Source: Gymnothorax reevesii (lineage: Eukaryota; Chordata; Actinopteri; Anguilliformes; Muraenidae). Taken from it: a DNA stretch of 64,000 nucleotides. Both the position numbers and the translations under genes were made by a program. Below are positions 33,060 to 42,206 of this stretch, piece by piece. Numbering within the stretch: position 1 is the stretch's first letter; each line of letters begins with the position of its first letter. The DNA lies in contig CM056582.1 of assembly GCA_029721435.1 (NCBI GenBank), positions 38,398,611-38,462,610 of the forward strand. Reading direction: 5' to 3'. Under the pieces are notes generated by a model. That model was not told the origin of the DNA, made no database searches, and saw nothing but the letters and a program-made list of their open reading frames with translations.

Positions 33060-33680
33060 TCTTATACAACACAGTGAATTGTACAGTTTAGTATGGAGTG
33101 ACCCATTGATAACATCTAGAAATTCTTCCTCCCCTTTGCCCTGTCCTTTCACCATTTCCCAATCGATACCAAGATAATTGAAGTCTCCCATAATAATAGT
33201 CCCTCCTCCTCTACAAGCTTGCCTAATCCTCTAAAAGAGCATTTCGTTGACAGTACTGTCCAAAGTTCGCAGTCAATAGCATACTCCTATGTTAAAACCT
33301 GTGTCGAGTTTGCCAATCAGCCTGACCCAGATATTTTAACAGGGCAATAAATGTTCAATATCAGGAATTTTCTGGACATTTGTTTTCTTTCACATAGAGT
33401 GCTACACCCCCTCCTCGCCTATTACATCTATCCTTCCTAAAGAGTTCATAACCTTCTATATTATAGTCACCTCCATCCTCTTCACTAAGCCATGTCTCTG
33501 TAATCCCAACTATGACACAGCACTCACTAATTATAATAGCCTGAAGTTCTGGAAATCAATTTTTTATGCTTCTTGCATTTAAATAAAAACATTTCAGGTT
33601 ATTAGGAATACTCTTCCCCTTTGATTTCCCATGTGCCTGCTGCTCCAAGCCGCCCACTACGTTTTATAGACTTAAAAATA
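33060..33680 (-). pseudogene. CR1-like LINE fragment (endonuclease N-terminal part)
   Basis: Read on the minus strand, frameshifted segments follow the start of a CR1-type ORF2: LNARSIKN, CCVIVGITETWLSEEDGG, LFRKDRCNRRGGGVALYVKE, then MGDFNYLGIDWEMV (33091-33191). The last block corresponds to MGDLNYPGINREMV of the CR1 copy at 55.8 kb, so both belong to one family. Only the endonuclease start remains and it is in opposite orientation to the other copy. Confidence 0.75.
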
Positions 33681-33774
33681 TATTGTCAATAGTGCATGTG
33701 AGGCTGTCAGCTTCCATCAGGGCAGTCTGCATGAATGTATAACACACTCTAACCTCCCTGCCCAAGTCCCGAGT

Positions 33775-34656
33775 TTAAAGGAGCATTATGCAAGTTTGTT
33801 TACTTTCACTTCTGTTGACATTTGAACTCAAACAAAACAGAGGTAGCCTGCCCCGCCCTCCCATAGTTCCCACCCCATGCTTCCATAACTGTCAACACTT
33901 GTTGGTGATTGGCCGGAATGGTTTGTTGTGTTATGGGCATAGACTGGATAAAGCTGGACTAAGCACCCTGGTCTGAAAAGTGAAGCCCATGCGGAAGTGC
34001 TGTAAAATGGCATTCTATTTAATGACCAGCAGATGGCAACTTCGGTGATTGCAGAAAGAAGTTCAATGCTATAGCAGTCTATGAGAAAATGACCCTATTT
34101 TCCCACCCGATTTTTCACATTATTTTATGGTAGCTATAGCATGTTTCGAGTCTCCTTCAATATATCAAGATGTTCATTTTTGTAAATTATGGTCCCATAT
34201 TGACTAGAATAAAGGATAACGCCAGAATATGCTTTAGGGGCCTGGCTATTTTCAGGTCCTTGTCCGATACGGTCAGATTCAGAGCCACGTTCCTCCCCGG
34301 ATCTTCCAATACATGCTCTCGTCCAATAGAAATCACATTCCGGTTTCAAAATGACAACATGGGGCAATTCAAATTGCCAAAATCAAGGCCTCTTTTATGG
34401 TATGCTGAAACCAATGGGTGACGTCACGGTAGTTTCGTCCATCTTTTTATACAGTCTATGGTTATGGGGCACAGCCTGTGCTCCTTGTGTTCATTTGCAG
34501 TTTGTGATGCCTCAGCAGTCTCCAGAGCCTGTTTTTTTTTTTTTTTTACAATGAATTTAGGGGCAGGCAGCAAGCAGAGCGTGGGGAGATGTCGGCGAAT
34601 TGAGACAAAAATATAATCGCGCAGAAAGTAAACAAACTTGCATAGTGCGCCTTTAA
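33775..34656. mobile_element. 874-bp TIR element flanked by TTAA
   Basis: TTAA (33775-33778) is followed by AGGAGCATTATGCAAGTTTG. The right end is its inverted relative (reverse complement AGGCGCACTATGCAAGTTTG) before TTAA (34653-34656). The match continues through TTTACTTTC. Precise TTAA duplication suggests piggyBac or Kolobok type. No transposase inside. It contains 'tgacgtcacggtag' and 'tttttatacagtctatgg' segments common in fish repeats, and a T run at 34531-34547. Confidence 0.75.
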
Positions 34657-36063
34657 GACACTTCAGGGAAGGGGTTGAGGCTACAAACACACACACCAGG
34701 AGGTGGGAGGTTAACAAGGCAATAAGTCAATTAAAGGAGACAAAACGCAAAACTCAAGACTGCTGGGACAAGTGAGGAACAAATTACAGAGACACTAGGA
34801 TTGTGACAGGTACTCCTTCAAAGCGGTCAGAAGAAAAACTAACTGAAGCATTGAGCCCTAAGCACTGTTCAAGTAGTACACTGATCTCAGATCTTTCTCT
34901 AAAGGCCAAGTTTATATTCCCTCCTCACATTTTGAATCAGGATATGCATACCAGTCCATTGCGGTTCCATGATTAAACCTCTTCAGTTGTACTGTACTCC
35001 TCAGTATACAAAGAATACCAACATTCTCAGAAAGGAGAGGGAGTGATTTTTATGGATCTGGTCTGTGGAATCATTTTGAACATCAGAGGTTCACCTTTAA
35101 ATGATTATACAAGATATGGTGCTCCCCAACTGACAGCAATTCCATGAGGTATTGAGTTTCGGTGCGCAGTTGACTCCCCTGGAATTGAATGAAACTTAGC
35201 ACATAGGTAGATATGGGTGTTTCATGATAAACGCTGATTTCTTAGGTCTGTATCTCATTTTGCCTGCCTACTTTTATCATGACCTGTAACACTTCAAGTC
35301 TGGTTAGACATCAGTAGACATAGCGGCAAAGCTGGGTAACTACATTATTGAGCCAGAATAATTTGAAAAATAACAATACAAATAGAGAATGGGAATAAAA
35401 TAATATCCCAGACTTATACCAATCTACAATGCTTTATTATGCGTTAACTCACAACAAGACTATGATTTTCAGTGAACTGTACCTTGGTATCCTGCTGGGT
35501 CAATTCTATGGACAGCCAGAAAGATGATCAAAATTGATTTTTGGTGCATAATTGTGGTACATTTTCTCAGTAACCCAGATCTGCACAGTGGTGGTAAACA
35601 CAGGTTGTTGTACTTTTGAAACCCCATTTTCAGGAATACCAAGCATTTCTTTGGTAGCATCTATACTTTTCAAGGGAGACAGAACCAAAGTTGCAGGAAA
35701 ACTCAAAATTGACCATTTGGTAGAAGATTGTGCCTGTGTTTAGGTGGCATTATTTTATGTACCCTGCAAGCTAGAGATCTGAAATTCACTGGATACATTG
35801 TCCCTTTGGGGTACATTACATCAGTAGTAAAATCTCAACAGTAGTATTTTCAGTGTAGATGATGTTCAATATCAAACGTCGGAAAATTTCACCCCCGGGG
35901 GCACTGTCGGCTGGATGCAAATACTGGCTATCCCTAGCAATGTACCATAGAAATTGTTTTTGAATTGATACACACAGCTAGTTCTCTCTGAAAATGAAGA
36001 GTTTAGTTTGGTACGATGCTGGTGGATAGCTATCTGACAAAAGGAGGCGCTCTAAAAAGCTAA
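34657..36063. other. Non-coding stretch
   Basis: A minus-strand open frame at 35506-35706 (66 codons) has no recognised relatives. No RNA gene or complete repeat was seen. Confidence 0.4.
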
Positions 36064-37238
36064 TGTTCCACTAACATCTATCCATCCATCCATCCATCTT
36101 CTTCCGCTTATCCGGGGCCGGGTCGCAGGGGCAGCAGTCTAAGCAAGGATGCCCAAACTTCCCTCTCCCTGCACACTTCCTCCAGTTCTTCCAGGGCTAT
36201 CCTGAGGCGTTCCCAGGCCAGCCGAATGATATAGTCCCTCCACCAAGTCCTGGGTCCACCCCGGGGCCTCCTCCCAGTGGGGCATGCCCGGAACACCTTC
36301 TTAGGAAGGTGTCCAGGGGGCATCCGATATAGATGCTCGAGCCACCTCAGCTGGCTCCTCTCAACGTGGAGGAGGAGGTGTCTACAAGCGGCTCTACTCT
36401 GAGCTCCTCCCGGGTGAGAGAGCTCCTCACACTCTCTCTAAGGGAACGCCCCGCCACCCTGCGGAGAAAACCCATTTCAGCCGCTTGTACCCAAGATCTC
36501 GTTCTTTCGGTCATGACCCAAAGCTCCTTCTTCAACACAACCAATCGGTACAATGACCGCATTACTGCTGCACCAATCCGTTGGTCAATCTCATGCTCCA
36601 TCCCTCCCTCACTCGTGAACAAGACCTCCAGATACTTAAACTCCTCCACTTGAGACAGGACCTCTCCTCCAACCTGGAGGGGGCTAGCCACCTTTTTCCG
36701 GTGGAGAACCATGGCTTTGGCTTGGAGGTGCTGAATCTTATCCCAGCCGCTTCGCACACGGCTGCAAACTGCCACAGTACATGCTGAAGGTCCTGGTTCA
36801 AAGGAGCCAACAGGACATCATCTGCAAAAAGCAGAGATGAGATCCTGTCGTCCCCAAACCGGACTCCCTCCGGCCCCCGGCTGCGCCTAGAAATTCTGTC
36901 CATAAAGATAATGAACAGAACCGGTGACAAACGGCAGCCCTGCCGGAGTCCAACATGCACCGGAAACAGGTTTGACTTACTGCCGGCAATGCGAACCAAG
37001 CTCCTGCCCGGTCATACAGAGACCGCACGGCCCTTAGTAGAGGGCCCCGGACTCTATACTCCCGAAGCACCTCCCGCAGAATACCACGAGGGACAAGGTC
37101 AAATGCCTTCCCCATGTCCACAAAACACATTTGAACTGGTTGGGCAAACTCCCATGCACCCTCAAGCACCCTGCGGAGGGTATAGAGCTGGTCCACTGTT
37201 CCATGACCTGGACGAAAACCGCATTGTTCCACCAACAT
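36064..37238 (-). mobile_element. 5'-truncated Rex1-like LINE with candidate target duplication
   Basis: A minus-strand LINE occupies 36078-37224. Its 3' end is a (TCCA)n-type run at 36082-36100 next to TTCTTCCGCTTATCC. The flanks carry TGTTCCACTAACAT (36064-36077) and TGTTCCACCAACAT (37225-37238), a 14-bp duplication with one mismatch. Part of the right-hand copy could be native LINE sequence, so the duplication is a candidate. The element is truncated in the middle of RT. Confidence 0.78.
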
Positions 37239-37262
37239 TTTTTTTTTCACTCGGTAAACCAT
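36108..37262 (-). pseudogene. Reverse transcriptase of the Rex1-like LINE
   Basis: Four overlapping minus-strand frames together give the RT. They contain CGFRPGHGTVDQLYTLRRVL, MCFVDMGKAFDLVPRG (first catalytic Asp), VGLRQGCRLSPVLFIIF, SLLFADDVLLA (catalytic FADD box), then thumb segments (ELWVMTERTRS, FLRRVAGRSL) and the C-terminus (ACPTGRRPRGGP). This wording is typical of fish Rex1/Babar-type LINEs of the CR1 assemblage. At least three frameshifts; dead. Confidence 0.82.
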
Positions 37263-38310
37263 TCCATTTTGGTTTGAAATTCATTCTGAAGAAATTCTTT
37301 CAATGTTATGACAGCATTGCTCAGATTAAGGTCTGGACTTGGAGCTGGCCAAGTCATAATTTTTATCTCACCTGATGTTTCTTTCTGATTGTGATAATTG
37401 CACAACTTAGAAGTGTGTTTAGGGACATTCTCGTGTTGAAAATAAAATGCCTGACCAATCAGTCTCTTTCCAGATGGCAATGCGTGCCACACTAGGAAGC
37501 TGTGATACTTCTTTTGATTCATGATTCTGTGAATTTTTATGAGATCACTGGCTCCTTTCAAACAGACTGAACCTCAAACCACAATAGTTCCACCTCCTTG
37601 TTTTACTGAAGGGTATAAACGGTCATTTATGAAATATTCTCCAACTCAATAGTGCACATAAGTACGTACTGTGTTAGGATGAGAGAATTTCGAAATTTGA
37701 TTCATTGGACATGTTCCTTGTCCATTCGGGTCCAATCATTGAATTTTTTGGCTATCTCAAGTTTTTTTTTTTTGATGTTGCCAACTCTTGACAGCATCAC
37801 AACCAATCAGATCATTTTTATGCACACATCAGGAAATAGTAAATCTTGATACTTTCATCTCTTCACTTCTAGCACAATTAATATCATCATGGAGCTGTCA
37901 TGCTGGTAAGGCCGATTTTTTCTTTTTTTACTGTCATACACAGACAATGATCATCAGAGGCACTTAGCTGCCGTTTAGCACCTCTATTGCCACTATAGTT
38001 TTCAGCAAACCGGTCTCTTTGAAACGCTTGGTGGTGTTTCTAATGGTGCAATGGCAGCATTTAACATCTTCAGCATCATGTAAGGCCACAATGCTGTGAC
38101 AAACAACCTCAGAGAGCTCCTTAAATCGTGCCATTGCGTTTAAAACTGAGACACTGCTCAAAGTTCATGTAACCTTATATACTGGAACAACTGACCATCA
38201 GAGATAATTTTGCAGAATAATGTTGCCTCAAACCAGTTTAAACAAGTTTTTTAATAACAACAATAATTATGGAATGAGCCTTCAAACATGCATTGAGGCT
38301 ATGCAAGTGT
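37239..38310 (-). pseudogene. Tc1-like transposase relic E
   Basis: On the minus strand the start is MARFKELSEVVCHSIVALHD (ATG at 38134) and a catalytic-domain piece lies at 37247-37561 (YHSFLVWHALPSGKRLIGQA, FYFQHENVPKHTSK, WPAPSPDLN). The second catalytic Asp is Glu here and the Glu block is destroyed. The middle is frameshifted or missing. The Rex1-like LINE lies directly against its 3' side, apparently inserted into it. Terminal repeats were not resolved. Confidence 0.72.
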
Positions 38311-39480
38311 CAAAAAAATTGTAACACCTTTCAATTGTTATGAAACATTTGTATTTTCACTATTTTTGCTCATTACCCATATATTTACCTCCGTATACTA
38401 GTGGGAATAATTTTATCTTTTTTTGGCTCACATTGCCTACAATAGAATTTTCCAAATCATTATAGAAAAGTAATATTAGAACCCCTTTTCAACTGTCAAG
38501 TTATTTGGTTTTTACATCAGTTCCTGCCTAAACTTGAAAATGGCCTGAGGGTGAATACAGAGGACGCTTTGGGCAACTCAGCTCCTCTTCTTGGTTTCAT
38601 TTCACAGGTTTTGTTCACAGTCTGTATCAGTTCAGTTCTTCATTGGAAGAATAACAGTTGTAGTAGTATGGCGTAGCGTAGCATAGGTTGATAACCTTAA
38701 AACACACAAAACACAAAACTAGTTACTGCTCACATACACAATTCAAATTCGAATTCACATTTCAAAGAAAATAAACATCATAACCTAAATGAAATAACCT
38801 TTCTTCCAACATTATTTTCCTCAAATACCTTAATTTTTATTCAATTTCCCAAATTGATAATCTTTTACTTTTCTTGAAGTGAAAGCAATAGTTTTTAAAT
38901 AATAAACAAATTTGAATTAATTACTTCATTTTGTATTTATTTCCTAATTAAGCAGTTCAAATACTTAACTTTATGTATATGTATTTCAAATTTCCAATAA
39001 TTCCAAATACTATAAACGGTATTAAATAAACAAGTAAATTTATAACTAATTAAATATTAAACACAAAATTTCGCACCGTCACACAGATTAAATTAATCAA
39101 CATGAACTAATGAGCGCAAATGCCGTTAACATCTTATTTAGTCAAAGAAACATGCCGCGTCTGCTTTTATAATGAAACAATTTAACAGCGATTACCACAT
39201 AGAACTGCAGCGCAACACACGTAGCCAAACAAATTTGATGCGGCACATAAATTAAAGGCACGGACGCACCGTCGAACTAAACATAAGATGGATGCTCTCA
39301 AATTAAAAGCAAGTGTCACATCAAACATCGTCTACATTAAGTAATTAAACGGTCATAGCTATACCGTCTCTGTTGCCCTCCAAACCGATGTCACCCTGCA
39401 GCATGGACTTCTTTGTCTCAGCTGTTCCAAACCAAAGCGAATCACAGCCTCTTTCAATTTACCTGATCCTGACTCACCTG
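38311..39480. other. Non-coding, possibly LTR body
   Basis: AT-rich sequence between the Tc1 relic and the BEL/Pao remnant. Part may be the body of the BEL LTR, whose outer edge I could not find. Confidence 0.35.
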
Positions 39481-39652
39481 AACTTTTAACTCAGTGCTGC
39501 CCTCTCTCGTTATATTACAAGAATTGTTTTGAATGTTTGGTTCACAAGTTAATAACTGCTATTGGTGTGAAACTATACGTTTACAGAAGAAATGTACTGC
39601 AAAATTTAGAGGAAAAAAAATACTACTTTTAACTAAGTCTACTTTTAACTTA
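39481..39652 (-). repeat. BEL/Pao LTR edge
   Basis: About 110 bp from 'actgctattggt' through 'actgcaaaatttag' to 'acttttaacttaac' recur, interrupted, at 49481-49504 and 51339-51424. The repeat stops beside a purine-rich minus-strand tract (AAGTGGGAGG) that follows the BEL coding relic, where an LTR is expected to begin. Confidence 0.6.
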
Positions 39653-39708
39653 ACGCCTCCCACTTGAGCTCCTGGTTACTTAACCCAAGGAGGTCACACA
39701 AGTCCTCT

Positions 39709-39995
39709 TTACTTCTGTTCTTCAACGGGAATCAGGATCAGCAATCTTCTCACATCCCTGTGCAGCATTGTGGCAGGGATATTATCTGAAAGTCTCTTCA
39801 TCCCTCTGTCGTTTGCTTTATTGACTGGGACAGGGTAGGAGGGAAAGGTTCTGACTTTACAACTCCCTTCTTGTCACTGTTGACATCAATTACTCTGGCC
39901 ATTTTCTACAGTTGTCTCAGAGCGTTTTGGTCAGCCAGCCAAATCTCCTACTGCAACATTCCGCTCCCTGGCGTGACACTTGTTCCTCACAAACA
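39709..39995 (-). pseudogene. BEL/Pao polyprotein C-terminus relic
   Basis: Segments on the minus strand, across frameshifts, read RERNVAVGDLAWL, KMARVIDVNSDKKGVV and finally HRDVRRLLILIPVEEQK with a TAA at 39709-39711. These are the integrase C-terminal and tail sequences of BEL/Pao retrotransposons. Purine-rich tract and LTR follow at once. The rest of the element is missing. Confidence 0.65.
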
Positions 39996-40773
39996 AACTA
40001 CATCATTTAGACGGCTTGTATGTAACTGAGATAATCATGCCGCATATTGTCGGAAAGCTAAGATTCTTGTGATTCCACTGATGCCAACCATTTCAAAATA
40101 AAATCATCACAGCAGCTTTAATCAACGCCTGTGTCAGACCACAAACAAACAAACGAACAGTTACAAAACTGATGTAACTCACCAGTGAAGCCTCCTAGTA
40201 CTCCTCCAGTCAAACATATCCCCTCAAACATGGTCTTGTTACATCCAAAAAGTTCCAATAAATCCAATCCAGTGAAGTTTTTAGTCCAAAGCACACTATT
40301 ATACCGGTAAATATCCACGAACAGCTGCTGCATTGTTTGAAATGGGCTGGTGGAAATCCACAAAGTTCGCTGTATTTGTTGTCGTAGCTCCGGTGCACCT
40401 GTAAAAAGTATGGAGCCATTGGACTTAAAATGGAGTCTGCACCCTAACCTTTCGATTGACATATAACTGGATCAGTTACGAGCTTCCCTGTCCTGTCTAC
40501 AGCCTGCTATAGCCACTGAGTGCCTGTGTTGAAACGAAGCTCATGCCTCGTTTGTTTGCATGTAACCTGAGCCTGCAGCAACCAATTGAAAAGATGAATT
40601 TTGCATTGTATAGCCAATGAAATTCTGAAAACAACGATATACAGCTTTGCAGGGTGGATACAAAGCTGAAATGGCCAATTGCCTACGTATCTGAAAGTAC
40701 AGAATATCCCCCAGCAGTGCGTAATGCGTGCAGTGCGTCAAGCAAAACACAGAGAGGCAGAGAGAGATTTCCA
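39996..40773. other. Non-coding, likely 5' region of the piggyBac-like gene
   Basis: No coding similarity was seen. It may hold the 5' terminal repeat and leader of the downstream piggyBac-like element, but no TTAA-bounded terminus could be fixed. Confidence 0.35.
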
Positions 40774-40777
40774 GTGA

Positions 40778-40997
40778 ATGTTTGATGGTTGTTTTCGGAG
40801 TTTGAGAGAAAAAATTGTGAAAAGGTTGCAGAAAACGACATTTTCAGTCACAAAAGCTGCAGAGCTGTGCACTCAGCGTGTATGTGATAACTCAGGGGAA
40901 GAAATATCTGACAAAGGCAGTGAAATCTCTTCTGATGACTCCGTTGCAGAAGAAAGGTTTCTCTAGGGAGAAGACATTACTCTTGACAAGTAAGTAT
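40778..40997 (+). pseudogene. Possible N-terminal exon of a piggyBac-like transposase
   Basis: The frame starts at ATG 40778 and ends in an acidic Ser-rich segment SGEEISDKGSEISSDDSV, typical of piggyBac N-termini, then a stop in phase. A GTAAGT donor lies at about 40990. The assignment rests on composition and on the catalytic-domain exon downstream. Confidence 0.45.
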
Positions 40998-41084
40998 CAT
41001 ATTATAAGTTATATTTCATTATATAATAATATAACATTTATATTTTATTATTCTGATTATATTATTTCTATTTCACGTATCATT

Positions 41085-41600
41085 ACAGCTGTCACGGAAG
41101 GTGGATGGAGGTTATGTTTTTTGTCGGAGTTGGTCTTTCTGTTTGTCTGTAATTCTGTGTTCAGAATTATATTATTATTTTTATATCATATTATTATTAT
41201 ATTATTACTGTATTACGCATTATTACCTTCATCACCGAAAATGGAAGGAAGTTATGTTTTCACCTGCGTTGGTAGCTCTGTTTGTGTGTAATTCTTTGTT
41301 CAGGATTACAGAAAAAAGATATAATATTACGTTTATATTATATAATTATGATTATATTATCACTATACTGCTTATTATTACCTCCGCTACCGAAGGTGGG
41401 AGGAAGTTATGTTTTCGCCGGCGTTGGTAATTCTGTTGGTCTGTTATTCTGTGATTTTGTGTTCAGGGTTACGGAAAATGTACAGAACGGATATTGATGC
41501 AATTTGGTAGGATGGTGGGAGATGCCTGAGGAAGAGTTTTGGAAGATGAAGGAGTACATCCAGTTCCTATATATTCAATGATATACGATGCCCTTTGAAA
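41085..41600 (+). repeat. Three tandem SINE-like modules in the piggyBac-like intron
   Basis: A module with 'ggaagttatgttttcgccggcgttgg', '(t)ctgtaattctgtgttcag' and '(g)attacggaaaa' appears three times, starting about 41107, 41240 and 41400. Short ATT-rich spacers separate them. The last copy continues into 'gatgcaatttggtaggatgg'. Similar strings are common at the ends of SINE-like repeats. Confidence 0.6.
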
Positions 41601-41660
41601 TATAATAATTTCTGCTGCATATATTTATGTTTTTGTATATTTTTCTCTATGTTGTTCCAG

Positions 41661-41885
41661 GTGTATGGGTGGAGTGGACCTCTCTGACGCCCTGATTGGG
41701 TACTACAAAGTTCTCCACAAGACCCAGAAGTGATACAAGACCTTCTTTTACCATTTCATGGACATTGCAATTGTGAACACCTTCATCCTTCTCAAAGATC
41801 TTGCAAAATGTAACGGAGAGACATCTCTGCACCAGAAGGCATTCAGAGAGACCCTCGCCGAGGAGCTGGGAGAGGCTTCCTCCAT
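41661..41885 (+). pseudogene. piggyBac-like transposase, catalytic-domain C-terminal exon
   Basis: After a splice-like acceptor (gttgttccag) the frame reads CMGGVDLSDALIGYYKVLHK, then a TGA where relatives have Trp, then [20 protein letters not shown] and [25 protein letters not shown]...YY and the helix after it mark a piggyBac DDD transposase. Here the Penelope-like element interrupts it; the Cys-rich C-terminus resumes near 48.56 kb. Confidence 0.82.
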
Positions 41886-41957
41886 GGCCAGCAAAGAAAG
41901 TAAAAAAATCCGCACACTGGATTAAAGCTCCCAAACCTTTATTGAAGCGAAGCACTG

Positions 41958-41985
41958 TTTCGACCACTCACAGGGTCTTCATCAG
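41958..41985 (-). ncRNA. Candidate hammerhead ribozyme core of the Penelope-like element
   Basis: The minus strand reads CTGATGA (41979-41985), one A, GACC, an 8-nt loop, GGTC, GAAA (41958-41961). This is the CUGAUGA / stem II / GAAA core of a hammerhead ribozyme, known to occur in Penelope-like element repeats. The extra A before stem II is atypical, and stems I and III with the cleavage triplet could not be drawn convincingly, so it may be a decayed ribozyme. Confidence 0.5.
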
Positions 41986-42206
41986 GCAAAAGACTGACAG
42001 ACAGACAGACAGACAAACAAATATACAGGCAGGTATCTACCTAGTCATTGGCTAATAAGGTATCAGCTGACAACCAATAGGATACAGACACATTGGCACC
42101 AGGCACAATGAGTGCCTGCCCTTTAAAGGGACTCCGTAACTAAATGCACCATAAACAAAGAGAGCAATGAGTTCAGTCAATACTTCAATTGCAATGCAGT
42201 CATATA

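Noticed and set aside
35506..35706. Minus-strand 66-codon frame as a gene
   Set aside because: No recognised relatives, no splice context, and length expected by chance.
36078..36100. (TCCA)n as an independent microsatellite
   Set aside because: It is the 3' terminal repeat of the Rex1-like LINE.
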